This document shows, piece by piece, positions 26,421-35,798 of a stretch of 64,000 nt of DNA. Where the stretch lies: NCBI GenBank assembly GCA_023459055.1, contig JAEWVR010000017.1:66090-130089 (forward strand), in the 5' to 3' direction. Made by a program: the position numbers and the translations under genes. The notes under the pieces were generated by a model, which had not been told where the DNA came from, did no database searches, and worked only from the letters and a program-made list of their open reading frames with translations. Positions within the stretch are counted from its first letter, which is position 1. Every line of letters starts with the position of its first letter. The DNA comes from Fibrobacterota bacterium (GTDB lineage: Bacteria; Fibrobacterota; Chitinivibrionia; Chitinivibrionales; Chitinispirillaceae).

Positions 26421-26879
26421 TCAGGTATTTTTAGACTCAATGTCCTTGACTTCAGTAATAAATTCGCTGATATCCTTGAATTTGCGGTATACTGATGCAA
26501 AACGGACATACGCCACTTCGTCGAGTTCGTAGAGTTCTGTCATGACATAGCGGCCGATATCAGTGCTTGGAATCTCCATTTTACCCGATTTTTCTATCAG
26601 GTTTTCTATTTTATCAACAATACTTTCCACTTTTTTAACTGAAACCGGACGTTTTTTACAGGCGGCGACAATTCCCTGCATGAGTTTTTGACGATCATAC
26701 GGCTCGCGACGCTGATCGTTTTTAATGATTGTTAAGGCAACATTTTCGATGTATTCGTATGTTGTAAACCGTTGGCCGCATCGTAAACATTCACGACGAC
26801 GTCTGACAGCACGCCCTTCCTTGCTTGAACGCGAATCAACAACTTTGTCTTCACCGTGGCTGCAATAGGGACATCTCAT
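26421..26879 (-). CDS. nrdR: Transcriptional repressor NrdR
   Basis: NrdR represses ribonucleotide reductase genes according to ATP/dATP levels. The 152-residue protein has the zinc ribbon with Cys3, Cys6, Cys31 and Cys34 (MRCPYCSHGEDKVVDSR, ECLRCGQRFTTYE). The ATP-cone domain (about 49-139) has KNDQRREPYDRQKL and ends VRFASVYRKFKDI. Length and motifs are standard. It stands alone here, convergent with the upstream NRPS gene. No reductase gene is in the window. Confidence 0.97.
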   Translation of the reverse strand: MRCPYCSHGEDKVVDSRSSKEGRAVRRRRECLRCGQRFTTYEYIENVALTIIKNDQRREPYDRQKLMQGIVAACKKRPVSVKKVESIVDKIENLIEKSGKMEIPSTDIGRYVMTELYELDEVAYVRFASVYRKFKDISEFITEVKDIESKNT

Positions 26880-27009
26880 GTGAGGAGCCTTTCCTTGGAA
26901 AGAAATTCAAGTCATTAGTAAGTAAAAGACACAAACCCCGTTAACTGCATACATATCAAATATAATAAAGAAATTTGAATATGCAAAATCCGCTTATTTT
27001 CTAATTCTA

Positions 27010-27705
27010 CTAAAAATGTGCGTTCATGACAAGGGTTGTGGTTGTAAGGTCCGGGCTAAAGGACGCATTGAAATGTACAGAAGAGATGTTTTTGAGGACT
27101 TTGTATTTGGATGATGCACGAATATCCACAATTGCAATAACACGGTTCAGTACCATTGCACCAATGCAGATTGATGATACAAGCTGGAGTCTGCTTGATC
27201 TTTTGCGAATGTCGCCAAACTTTTTTTGCTCGTCATCACTGTTCCAGCTCCAATACCGGGTACCATCATTGTAGAGTTCTTTATTCTCTCTGTTCAAACG
27301 CATGGCATCATCATATGAGTATATATTATCAAATTGTTCAACTGCAGTCCAGAAACGGTTATCTTTTCTACTACCACCATAAGCACCAGCATGAAGCGCC
27401 GCATAACCGCGTGCATCAGTGTTGAGCTTTGATGCATACGTTCCGCAGTAGATAGCTCCGAAGAGCGAAAAGATATCAACTGACAGATACGCGATTGCAC
27501 TTTTATTTCTGCCTAAATACTGATGTCCTGTACCTGGCAAAATCAGGGATAATCCGGTAGCCAGCTTTGATGACTTCGCACTCTGTTCGTAGGTATCAAA
27601 AAGATTGATACTATCGGTCGTGACATCTTCTGTGACAGATATCTGTGAAAAAACAGATGCTGCCGAAAGAATGAATATTGTTAAAAACGCATATACTTTT
27701 TTCAT
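27010..27705 (-). CDS. DUF5683-like envelope protein
   Basis: 231 residues with a signal peptide (MKKVYAFLTIFILSAASVFSQ). The DUF5683-type core SKLATGLSLILPGTGHQYLGRNKSA is a Gly/Pro-containing hydrophobic hairpin followed by a second hydrophobic segment. The chain ends TTTLVMNAHF, a short alternating strand with a terminal Phe, which resembles the outer-membrane insertion signal of beta proteins. It shares one base with the stop codon of the upstream paralogue (TAATG), so the two are co-translated. The function of this family is unknown. Confidence 0.72.
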   Translation of the reverse strand: MKKVYAFLTIFILSAASVFSQISVTEDVTTDSINLFDTYEQSAKSSKLATGLSLILPGTGHQYLGRNKSAIAYLSVDIFSLFGAIYCGTYASKLNTDARGYAALHAGAYGGSRKDNRFWTAVEQFDNIYSYDDAMRLNRENKELYNDGTRYWSWNSDDEQKKFGDIRKRSSRLQLVSSICIGAMVLNRVIAIVDIRASSKYKVLKNISSVHFNASFSPDLTTTTLVMNAHF

Positions 27706-29009
27706 TAGAATCGTACCTCAAGTGCATACCCTGGCGCCATACCATTGCCGGTTGCAACTGTAATATCTTTAATGTTAATATGCTGCCAGGCGCTTTTTTT
27801 ACCAAGCAGTTTGTCATTGTATGCCTTTGCACAGATACCTGCATCAATAGAGCTGGCGATGCGGTTGAGCACCATTAAAAAGAAAATTGTTCTCGCTCTT
27901 TCATATTTATCTTCTGCTTTAGATATTTTCTTATTGTAAACTTGCTGATTTTGTGATGCACCAAAGTGTGGTAAAGAATCCGGATCAGATTTCAGGATAA
28001 AGAAAAATGATGAATCAAAAGAACCGCTATCAGAACGTCTGTATCTTGAATATGCGCTATCCTGAGCATAAACTTCATAGTTGTTGTCTACCCTTGGAGT
28101 AACATCATCCCAGCCTCTGATATATGGTGATACCGGATCGTTGATAATATCATAAAACCCCTTTGTGTTTTTCGAAAATTGGGAAGGAACAACAGTATTT
28201 TGAGCACCGTAAAAAACGGAATCTGCTTCATTAATAATATCAGCGGCTTTGAAAAAATTTGATTTAAAGTTGGTGTAATAGGCTATTAATGAATCTGCCG
28301 AGTAGTGTTGATCCGCAAATTTATGAGCATCATCCCGCATTTTATTACTTTTCGATTTTACCAGTGCTCCGGAAATTATCACACCAGCTTCCAGAGCTCC
28401 AAATAGTCCTGCACGTAGATAGTTTTTTGCATACACCTCACCGGCACCTGGAAGAATGAGCGATAACAGCATGGCAATTTTAGGATTACGATAGTTTTTC
28501 AGATTTTTAGCAAAATTGATTGAATCTGCATCTTCGATTTTGACAGCTACCGGCGGTGCTGTTTTGGGTTTCTCAACGACAACCGGGGATGGTGACACTG
28601 GTTCTATAACCGTACTCTCTATAATTTCAGCTTTGGTTGTGTCTTTTGTAGTTCCTGAAACAATGGTGTCCTTAGGTTTTGGCGTTGATTCCAGCAACTC
28701 GTCTGCTCCACCGTCCAGAATCAGAACGTCATCAAGTTCTGCCTTTTTACTTTGAATACTGTCTTTCTTCACAACAGGTTGCTCTGTCTTTGGGGAATCT
28801 GTGGCCTTTGTCTCTACAGGAGCTGGCACTTTCGATACAGTCGTATCTTTTAAAAGCTTCAGCAGATCCTCATCGTTGTCATCAACGAGGATATCCTCTG
28901 ACACGTTTGCTTTTACATCCCCTTTTACCGATGAAGAATCAGCTGAAAAAACAGTACAACAAAAAACTCCTGCCAAACCGATTATTCCTGCTCGTATCAA
29001 CCTGATCAT
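27705..29009 (-). CDS. DUF5683-like envelope protein with a long acidic, Pro/Thr-rich N-terminal region
   Basis: 434 residues. After a signal peptide (ending near CTVFSA) come about 150 residues rich in Asp, Thr, Pro and Lys (for example DDNDEDLLKLLKD and VSPSPVVVEKPKTAPP), probably an extended periplasmic linker. The core NPKIAMLLSLILPGAGEVYAK and the following Gly-rich helix match the downstream protein. The end is GYALEVRF, again with a terminal Phe. It is the first gene of the pair, and dapB lies upstream beyond a hexamer repeat. Its role is unknown. Confidence 0.72.
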   Translation of the reverse strand: MIRLIRAGIIGLAGVFCCTVFSADSSSVKGDVKANVSEDILVDDNDEDLLKLLKDTTVSKVPAPVETKATDSPKTEQPVVKKDSIQSKKAELDDVLILDGGADELLESTPKPKDTIVSGTTKDTTKAEIIESTVIEPVSPSPVVVEKPKTAPPVAVKIEDADSINFAKNLKNYRNPKIAMLLSLILPGAGEVYAKNYLRAGLFGALEAGVIISGALVKSKSNKMRDDAHKFADQHYSADSLIAYYTNFKSNFFKAADIINEADSVFYGAQNTVVPSQFSKNTKGFYDIINDPVSPYIRGWDDVTPRVDNNYEVYAQDSAYSRYRRSDSGSFDSSFFFILKSDPDSLPHFGASQNQQVYNKKISKAEDKYERARTIFFLMVLNRIASSIDAGICAKAYNDKLLGKKSAWQHINIKDITVATGNGMAPGYALEVRF

Positions 29010-29026
29010 AAGAACCTTTCAAATAG

Positions 29027-29118
29027 GTTAAGATTGAGATTAAGATTGAGATTGAGATTGCGATTCAGAAAAAGGCAACGATCAATCCTGATTCATTACC
29101 TTAACCTTAATCTTAATC
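29027..29118. repeat. Degenerate hexamer repeats flanking an intergenic gap
   Basis: Between dapB and the DUF5683 pair, GATTGA/GATTAA units are reiterated at 29027-29066. Inverted versions (CTTAACCTTAATCTTAATC) follow at 29099-29118. Similar tracts occur at 54526-54600, 54660-54690, 62700-62760 and 63820-63880. Confidence 0.75.
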
Positions 29119-29140
29119 CCGTCCCGACCCCAGCCTTCCT

Positions 29141-29947
29141 TTACACTCCAAGAACATCTTTCATAGTATAGAAACCGGGCTGTTTATCAGCAAGCCACTT
29201 TGCTGTAGATACCGCGCCACGGGCAAATGTTGTACGACTATGCGCCATATGACGCAGTTCGATACGTTCTCCGAGGCCGGCAAAAAGCACCGTGTGATCA
29301 CCAACAATGTCGCCACCACGTACAGCATGCATCCCTACCTCATTCTTTTTTCTCATTTCGGGATAGATGCCTTCGCGACCATTAACAATCGCCTGATCAT
29401 ATGAAAGTCCGATTTCCTGTGCAATAATTTCACCAAGTTTCTTGGCTGTTCCACTTGGTGAATCTTTCTTAAATCTATGATGTGCCTCAATAATTTCGAT
29501 ATCAAATTCATTTTTCAATTTTGCTGCAACAAGCTGGGTGATTGAAAACAGCAGGTTGACCCCCAGACTTGTGTTTGCACTCACAATTACCGGTGCATGT
29601 AGTGATGCATCCTTTGCGAGGCTCAGATCATTATCGGTAAGTCCTGTGGTACAGATAAGAAGCTTTACACCCTTTGATGATGCTTTTTTGAATAGTGCCC
29701 GGCTGGATTCCGGGGATGAAAAATCAATGACGACTGCATTAGTGAAATCAATAGTGTCGATGTTATCGGTTAATGGTACACCAAGTTCGCCTTTTCCAAT
29801 ACAAACGCCATAATCGGTAGAGGCTTTCGGGTGACCCTTGTATTCAAGGCATGCGCGTAGTTTAAGGCTATTGTCTGATAAAACAATATTTGCAACCTCA
29901 GCACCCATTCTTCCAAGTGCGCCAACAACAATAATTTCTGTCGCCAC
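29141..29947 (-). CDS. dapB: 4-hydroxy-tetrahydrodipicolinate reductase
   Basis: DapB reduces hydroxytetrahydrodipicolinate with NAD(P)H in lysine and diaminopimelate synthesis. The 268-residue protein has the dinucleotide motif VVGALGRMG, then VVIDFSSPESS and ICTTGL. The catalytic block is EAHHRFKKDSPSGTA, with the His-His and Lys of the active site. It ends with a typical ARGAVSTAKWLADKQPGFYTM. The start is GTG at 29947 with GGGAG 7 bases upstream. Length and motifs are complete. Confidence 0.97.
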   Translation of the reverse strand: MATEIIVVGALGRMGAEVANIVLSDNSLKLRACLEYKGHPKASTDYGVCIGKGELGVPLTDNIDTIDFTNAVVIDFSSPESSRALFKKASSKGVKLLICTTGLTDNDLSLAKDASLHAPVIVSANTSLGVNLLFSITQLVAAKLKNEFDIEIIEAHHRFKKDSPSGTAKKLGEIIAQEIGLSYDQAIVNGREGIYPEMRKKNEVGMHAVRGGDIVGDHTVLFAGLGERIELRHMAHSRTTFARGAVSTAKWLADKQPGFYTMKDVLGV

Positions 29948-30430
29948 AGTATTCTCCCGATTGTTTAGAGTAATTCGTTAAAGATTAAGGATTATTGTGT
30001 GCAAATATCTTTGACAGAACAAATAAAACACAAATGCGTTGTTTATGTAAGTACCTGATATAATCCAACGATCCTTAGTAACATAGAAATATAAATATAA
30101 TGTAAACAATTTACTATCCTGACGACAAATTTTGTATAAGGATTTCTGATTTTTGAGTAAAATTGATGTTCTCTCTGAAAAACACTGGAATTTATTCAGG
30201 TAAGATTAACGGTGTGTTCTCATCAAGGTGCAAACCCGCAAAGGTTGAAAATCAGATGCCGTGCTATAGTGATTTTTATATTGCTGCATTCTTCATGAAT
30301 AAGGTAATTTGAGATGTGCCAGCACTAAACTATGTGGCACTGGATTCCACTATTACCTTCAAGAGCATGTGAAATGGTGATAGTTGAAAATCAGATGTAA
30401 ATCTATTACTTGTCAAATCGTACCGGAACT
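29948..30430 (+). promoter_or_regulatory. Divergent intergenic region with a structured leader before a radical SAM gene
   Basis: The first half is AT-rich and holds nothing I recognise except room for divergent promoters. From about 30202 to 30400 the sequence looks structured. GTTGAAAATCAGATG occurs twice (30244-30258 and 30383-30397). GTGCCA ... TGGCAC forms a hairpin (around 30316-30341). CTATTACC pairs with GGTGATAG (one G-U) just before the second repeat. The segment GGTGCAAACCCGCAAAGG precedes the first repeat. It matches no riboswitch class I can name with confidence. Confidence 0.45.
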
Positions 30431-31774
30431 ATGAAAATACTTTTAATAAATCCCCCCCGATCGAATCAGAATGCTATCCTCGAGAATGCATCAGAAACGG
30501 TAAAGCCTTTTATTCATCGTAAACTTATCGGCCCACCGCTTGGTCTCATTACCATTGCATCAGCGCTGAAAGGAACTCATGATGTATCCGTTCTTGATTT
30601 AAAGGGAGAGTGTGATCTTTATAAAGACACGGTTGACTATCTTCTTGTTGTCAAAAGATGGCTTGCAGAGAAAAAACCTGATATTGTGGGTGTTACCTTT
30701 ATTGCATCGGAGTTTAATGCCGGTCTTGAGATATTTAAGGCCGCAAAAGGATTTGATCCGCTGATCATAACAATCGCCGGCGGATTGCATGTGTCGCTCT
30801 GTCCGCATCATTTTGACTCTCCGCTGGTTGATATTGCATGCAGAGGCCAGAGCGGAAGAATTATTCAAACTGTGGTTTCTGTTATAGAACGCGGTGAGTC
30901 ACTTGACAGCGTCGGAGGAATACTTGTCAGAAGAGGTAACCATTTCAGGCCGACACCATCAGATACAGTACCTTGTAATGCGGCAGGTGATGATTTCATT
31001 GTACCCGCGCGTGAAATGCTCAATCCATGGCTTTCGACCTATTATGTTGCAAAGAATGAAGGACCTGTGACCTATTTGTTTACATCTCTGGGTTGTCCGT
31101 ATAAATGTACATTTTGCTCGATATGGCCTCAGTTTGATGGCGCCTATTATCAGCGAAAGGTTGACAGTATCATAGATGAACTGAAAACGCTGGATCAGTA
31201 TCCGGTAGTCAGGTTTGCAGATGCAAATACAATCGTAAATGTTGATTTTATCGATACGCTTTTTACACGAATTGAACAGGAAGGTATAAAAAAACAGTTT
31301 ATAATGGATATCCGTACCGATACCGCTGTAAAATATCCTGATCTTATTCGTAAATGTGCAAAGGGCGGACTGAAAGTTGTTATCAGCGGATTTGAATCAT
31401 TTCGTGACGATGAACTTACACGTTATAACAAGGTTTCTGAAGCAGACACGATTCGCAAGGCAGTGAAAATATTTGATGACAACGGTATAATGGTTCGCGG
31501 TAATTATGTGATACCTCCTGATTATACGGAAAAAGACTTCGATGCACTCAGGAAATTTGCAGGCGAGTCCACCGTTGCACTTGCCGGGTATACGATCCTG
31601 ACACCGATGCCCGGGACACAATTTTATTATGATCAGTTTGACGCAATCAATGATCATGATTTATCGAAGTATAACTTCTTTAATTGTGTGATGAAAACAG
31701 CATTGCCACTTGATAAGTATTATAAAGAGGTTTCTGATCTGTGGCTTGTCAGAAAGGGAACTGAAACGATTTAA
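30431..31774 (+). CDS. B12-binding-domain radical SAM protein
   Basis: 447 residues. The N-terminal cobalamin-binding-type domain runs MKILLINPPRSN, GPPLGLITIASALK and IAGGLHVSLCPHHF. The radical SAM core follows, with cluster ligands Cys222, Cys226 and Cys229 in SLGCPYKCTFCS. The ending (TPMPGTQFYYDQ) fits the BchE/P-methylase-like family. These enzymes do methylations, ring formations or other hard C-H chemistry; the substrate is unknown. The ATG at 30431 is chosen over an in-frame TTG at 30410 because it follows GGA and begins the conserved first strand. A related gene lies at 46932. Confidence 0.87.
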   Translation: MKILLINPPRSNQNAILENASETVKPFIHRKLIGPPLGLITIASALKGTHDVSVLDLKGECDLYKDTVDYLLVVKRWLAEKKPDIVGVTFIASEFNAGLEIFKAAKGFDPLIITIAGGLHVSLCPHHFDSPLVDIACRGQSGRIIQTVVSVIERGESLDSVGGILVRRGNHFRPTPSDTVPCNAAGDDFIVPAREMLNPWLSTYYVAKNEGPVTYLFTSLGCPYKCTFCSIWPQFDGAYYQRKVDSIIDELKTLDQYPVVRFADANTIVNVDFIDTLFTRIEQEGIKKQFIMDIRTDTAVKYPDLIRKCAKGGLKVVISGFESFRDDELTRYNKVSEADTIRKAVKIFDDNGIMVRGNYVIPPDYTEKDFDALRKFAGESTVALAGYTILTPMPGTQFYYDQFDAINDHDLSKYNFFNCVMKTALPLDKYYKEVSDLWLVRKGTETI

Positions 31775-31820
31775 TGCTGAATATCCCGGAATAGCTTGTC
31801 CTGTGATGGCAGTAAAGCCA

Positions 31821-32459
31821 TTATGGTGAACCGCAGAGGGAACCGGTAATTTCCCTTGTAAAGTCGATACCGCAGGAAATAATGAATTCGGTGTTGTTGC
31901 AGGGGTTTTCTATTGTTGATGTTTGCCAGGCAACATAGAATAATCTGCCATTTTTAAAACGGATTGGTTTGATTTTACCCATAACCGCCTTTTCATAGTC
32001 AGGTAAATCGGAATCTGTTGCCTTCATACCGGTTTCTTCATAATTAAAAAGATCACGCAGGCTCATTCCGCAGATGTCATCATTGATAAGGCCAGTGGCT
32101 TTCTCGCAGGTGTGATTGATTCGTACAACAGAAAGATTCTTATTGAATACAAGTATCCAGACATTTGCAAGATTAAATACCGATGCAAGGAAATCTTTCT
32201 CCTGGCGTAGTGTTAGTTCAGTTGCTTTGTGCCCGATTATTTCCTGTTGAAGAAGATCGTTTATTTGCGCAAGTTGTGATGTATGTTCTCTGATTTTATT
32301 GTGCAGCAGCAGATTGTTTACAAAAAGGTTGTACGATGATGAGCTCGTGTCAGTACTGAATTCGACACGATTCATGAGTGCCTCATTGGTTTTCCGCAAT
32401 CTGGCAAGTTCGTTTTCAAGCTCGCTGATTCGCTGTCTGAGTTCGGCCGGGTTATCCAA
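31821..32459 (-). CDS. PAS-domain sensory protein without an output domain
   Basis: 212 residues. Residues 1-45 (MDNPAELRQRISELENELAR) form a coiled coil. A second helix follows (HNKIREHTSQLAQINDLL), then a PAS domain from about 85 to 205 with VRINHTCEKATGLINDDICG and a C-terminal cap (ISCGIDFTREIT). There is no kinase, cyclase or HTH domain. It overlaps the FIST gene by 8 bases and is translated after it, so the two probably form a sensory unit that signals to a partner elsewhere. Confidence 0.78.
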   Translation of the reverse strand: MDNPAELRQRISELENELARLRKTNEALMNRVEFSTDTSSSSYNLFVNNLLLHNKIREHTSQLAQINDLLQQEIIGHKATELTLRQEKDFLASVFNLANVWILVFNKNLSVVRINHTCEKATGLINDDICGMSLRDLFNYEETGMKATDSDLPDYEKAVMGKIKPIRFKNGRLFYVAWQTSTIENPCNNTEFIISCGIDFTREITGSLCGSP

Positions 32460-33594
32460 GATTGGCTCCTATCGCGACAGCTGTGAATGTCTGATTTACA
32501 TGAACGGAGTTTATCTGCTCGCCATAGGTACAAAAGCCCATGACATTATAGCGCTTAAAAATGGAATTCATTGCAGGATCCAGGCGCATACTGTTTGACT
32601 CAAGACGCCGGTGAACGCAATCAAAACCGAGTGTCAGTGCTATCGGGCCGATTTTGTTTTCGACTGTTTTCAGGGTATTTTCAAGTTCCTGCGCAATATC
32701 ACCAGTCTTTCCAATACGGATAACCAGCCCTTCATCAATTGCACAGAAGGTTGTCAGGCTTCCGTCACTGTTGACATTTTTTATAAGACGAACATAATAT
32801 TCTCCACCGACATTAAGCAAAAATGGAAAACGGGCGAAGATATCGGGACACAGATGCTCCCGGGCTACACCGATAATACGTGAATATTCATCGGCCGCTG
32901 TTGTACCATTTAACTCATAGACAATACGTTTATCCGGATCTGCACTGGTAATGACAATGCGTTTCTCCGACGCAGTAAAGTGCTGCGACTTAAAGGTGCA
33001 AAATGGCAGTGATGTCGAGAAGAGTATGAAAATCGCTGCTGATGAACGAAATTTATTATCAGCGTAGATCCATGTATTCTCAAGCCTGAGATCATCACCG
33101 GTAGAACCGCCGGCTATGGAGATCTCCGGGAACGCGTTTCCCAGAAGTGCTGCGATAAGTTCCTCTTTACCGCTGAGTCCATCAACAAGGAGTATTCCGA
33201 AATGATTTAGTGAACTTAGTGCGGGATTGCTTTTTGATGTCCTGATGTTTGAGATGGCACGTTTCAATGACAGGTTATCGGGCTCGTTTACAGGGTAGAT
33301 TGGAAATAACTGTGCTGTAAGAACGTTGCTCGAAATGGACACTCCGCACACTGAATGGCGTGAATAGCCGTTCCCGTTAATTTCACCCGCTGTACTGCAT
33401 GCTACAACCAGACCGCTGAATAACCGTTGTATCCCTGCCTCAAGAATTGCGGTGTCATAGTAGGATGAAAAAAAAATAAAAGTAATGCAAGTATCTTCCT
33501 GATAGAGTTGAGACGCAACTGTCTCAAGAGCTTTGGCAGTATCCGGGTTGTTGGAGGATCCCTTTTTTACGCTGAAAAAAGGTGAAGAATTCAT
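32452..33594 (-). CDS. FIST-domain (FIST_N/FIST_C) sensory protein
   Basis: 380 residues. The FIST_N part runs from about 10 to 215 (VACSTAGEINGNGYS, ILLVDGLSGKEE, IAGGSTGDDLRLENTWIYAD). FIST_C occupies about 225-365, ending VMGFCTYGEQINSVHVNQT. FIST domains are thought to bind small ligands such as amino acids in signal transduction. The start at 33594 has GGAG 7 bases upstream; a longer frame exists but lacks support. It is the first gene of a two-gene unit with the PAS protein. Confidence 0.87.
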   Translation of the reverse strand: MNSSPFFSVKKGSSNNPDTAKALETVASQLYQEDTCITFIFFSSYYDTAILEAGIQRLFSGLVVACSTAGEINGNGYSRHSVCGVSISSNVLTAQLFPIYPVNEPDNLSLKRAISNIRTSKSNPALSSLNHFGILLVDGLSGKEELIAALLGNAFPEISIAGGSTGDDLRLENTWIYADNKFRSSAAIFILFSTSLPFCTFKSQHFTASEKRIVITSADPDKRIVYELNGTTAADEYSRIIGVAREHLCPDIFARFPFLLNVGGEYYVRLIKNVNSDGSLTTFCAIDEGLVIRIGKTGDIAQELENTLKTVENKIGPIALTLGFDCVHRRLESNSMRLDPAMNSIFKRYNVMGFCTYGEQINSVHVNQTFTAVAIGANLG

Positions 33595-33854
33595 AACGTT
33601 TCTCCTATCAGGTATCTGGTGCATTTAAATGATAACAAAATGCGCAATGTTCACTGAATCTACAAATTGTGTGGATTCAGTTTTACCTCCTATAAATTTT
33701 TGTCCAGCACGTTCATGATAATTAACATAATAAAGAATATATGTTTTTTCATTGTGAATCAGAAAATATTATTGGAAAACAGGATGATAAGTGTGGATAT
33801 TCATTGGGTTTTTGTGTACAAGCTGTGATATTGTGTAAACCTATGCAGACAAAG

Positions 33855-33883
33855 TAAAAAAGGGCACCCTGAAAAGGACACCC
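33855..33883 (-). terminator. Rho-independent terminator of htpG
   Basis: Read on the minus strand, GGGTGTCC and GGGTGCCC form an 8-bp RNA stem with G-U pairs around TTTTCA, followed by TTTTTT. It lies 38 bases beyond the htpG stop. Confidence 0.7.
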
Positions 33884-33920
33884 TTTTAATACCGAAATAA
33901 TATCCGTTTTCACGGAGTGA

Positions 33921-35798
33921 TCAAATTGATGACGCCTTGACGAGAAGATTGTTTACCCTGTGGGAGTAAGCCAACGGATCAGGAACCATCTGGCCTTCAG
34001 CAATAAGTGCCTGTTCGAACAGGAGGTGTGCCCACTCTTCAAGGTTTGCATCTTTGGGATCTTTTTCAAACCAGAATTTCATGTTTGACAGAATCGGGTG
34101 ATCTCCGTTAATCTCAAGAATTCGCTTCTGCTCGGTTACACCCTGCCCCATGGCTTTCATCAGCTTTTCCATGTGAGGACTCATCGCGTTGTCATCAGCG
34201 ACAAGGCATGCCGGACTGTCTTTGAGACGTGTAGTGATACGAACCTCTTTGACATTGTCAGCAAGGATATTTTTGATACGCTCGGAAAGTTTTTTGTATT
34301 TTGATTCAGACTCTTTTTTTGCAGCTTCTTCCTCTTTGCCAAGCTCTCCAAGGTCAAGATTACCCTGTGTTACCGATTTCAGCTGCTTGCCATCATAGTT
34401 CATAATATCGTGTACTACCCATTCGTCAATTGGATCGGTAAGGTACAGTACTTCAATACTCTTGCTTTTGAAAATCTCAAGATGTGGACTCTTTTCAGCA
34501 ATTTCGCGGTTTTCACCGGTGATATAATAGATATCCTTCTGATCGGTTCTCATACGGGACGTGTATTGTTTCAGTGACACAAAATCATCTTTTGATTCAC
34601 ACATTGATGACTGAAAACGGATAATCTCAAGAAGCTTATCCTTGTTCTCGTAATCGGTATGTAATCCTTCCTTGATAACAGGACCGAATTCCTTCCAGAA
34701 TGTCTTGAAATTCTCAGGCTCACTTTCAGCCATTTCCTTGAGTTTTCCGAGCACTTTTGATACAAGTGCTTTCTGTATTTTGTCAATAACCGGATTCTTC
34801 TGAAGCATTTCGCGGGAAACATTCAGCGGAAGATCTTCAGAATCCACAATACCGCGGACAAAACGCAGGTATTCCGGAAGCAGTTCTTTGCAATTATCAA
34901 GAATGAATACGCGTTTTACATAAAGCTTTACTCCATGCTTACGTTCCATATTGAAAAGATCAAATGGTGCTTTTGATGGAATAAACAATAATGATGAATA
35001 CTCCATAATACCCTCAGCGCGGTTGTGAAGAATGCTGAGTGGCTTTTCGTAACCCCCAAGTACCTGCTGGTAGAACTCTTCATACTGGGCCTGGGTGATT
35101 TCTGATGTTGCACGACGCCAGAGCGGCTTTGACTGGTTCACAATCTCATCAGCGCCTTTATCATTTGGTAAATAGATAGGGAATGCAATGAAATCAGAGT
35201 ATTTTTTAATGATCGAACGAACCTGCCATTCTTCCGTATAGGTTGTTTCATCATCTTTGAGATAGATGGTGATATCGGTACCGGCCTCTTTTTTGTCTGC
35301 ATCAGCGATTGTGAATTCACTCTCGCCTTTTGATTCCCAGACAACCGCAGGCTCATCACTGCCAGCCCGCTTTGTTACCAGTTTAACACTTGATGCAACC
35401 ATAAAAGCGCTGTAAAAACCAACACCGAACTGACCGATAAGATTTGAATCAGCCTTCTGATCCCCTGACATTTTCTCAAGAAATGCTTTTGATCCGCTAC
35501 GGGCAATTGTTCCAATGTTGTCAATTACCTCCTGGCGGGTCATACCGATTCCGTTGTCGGAAATGGTGATCGTCTTTGCGTTTTTATCAAGTTTAATCCT
35601 GATTGCAAGTTCTTTGTTGTCTGAAAGCAGTGATGTATTGGTGAGAGATTCGAAGCGCAATTTGTCAAGTGCATCAGATGCGTTTGAAATCAACTCACGA
35701 ATAAAAACTTCCTTGTGGCTGTAAAGCGCATGTATCATCAGATGAAGAAGCTGTTTGGCTTCAGTCTGAAACTGCATATGCTGTGGTCCATCTGCCAT
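33921..35798 (-). CDS. htpG: Chaperone HtpG (Hsp90)
   Basis: Hsp90 family ATP-dependent chaperone, 625 residues, the usual bacterial length. The N-terminal ATPase domain shows LISNASDALDKLR, ISDNGIGMT and IGQFGVGFYSAFMVA. The middle domain carries LPEYLRFVRGIVDSEDLPLNVSRE, split here between FVRGIVDSEDLP and NVSREMLQ. The C-terminal dimerisation part is present. GGAGG precedes the start. It stands alone with its own terminator. No heat-shock inverted repeat is evident upstream. Confidence 0.98.
   Translation of the reverse strand: MADGPQHMQFQTEAKQLLHLMIHALYSHKEVFIRELISNASDALDKLRFESLTNTSLLSDNKELAIRIKLDKNAKTITISDNGIGMTRQEVIDNIGTIARSGSKAFLEKMSGDQKADSNLIGQFGVGFYSAFMVASSVKLVTKRAGSDEPAVVWESKGESEFTIADADKKEAGTDITIYLKDDETTYTEEWQVRSIIKKYSDFIAFPIYLPNDKGADEIVNQSKPLWRRATSEITQAQYEEFYQQVLGGYEKPLSILHNRAEGIMEYSSLLFIPSKAPFDLFNMERKHGVKLYVKRVFILDNCKELLPEYLRFVRGIVDSEDLPLNVSREMLQKNPVIDKIQKALVSKVLGKLKEMAESEPENFKTFWKEFGPVIKEGLHTDYENKDKLLEIIRFQSSMCESKDDFVSLKQYTSRMRTDQKDIYYITGENREIAEKSPHLEIFKSKSIEVLYLTDPIDEWVVHDIMNYDGKQLKSVTQGNLDLGELGKEEEAAKKESESKYKKLSERIKNILADNVKEVRITTRLKDSPACLVADDNAMSPHMEKLMKAMGQGVTEQKRILEINGDHPILSNMKFWFEKDPKDANLEEWAHLLFEQALIAEGQMVPDPLAYSHRVNNLLVKASSI

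Noticed and set aside
30202..30400. Cobalamin or cyclic-di-GMP riboswitch
   Set aside because: Fragments such as GGTGCAAACCCGCAAAGG are suggestive, but the ordered conserved core of either class could not be found.
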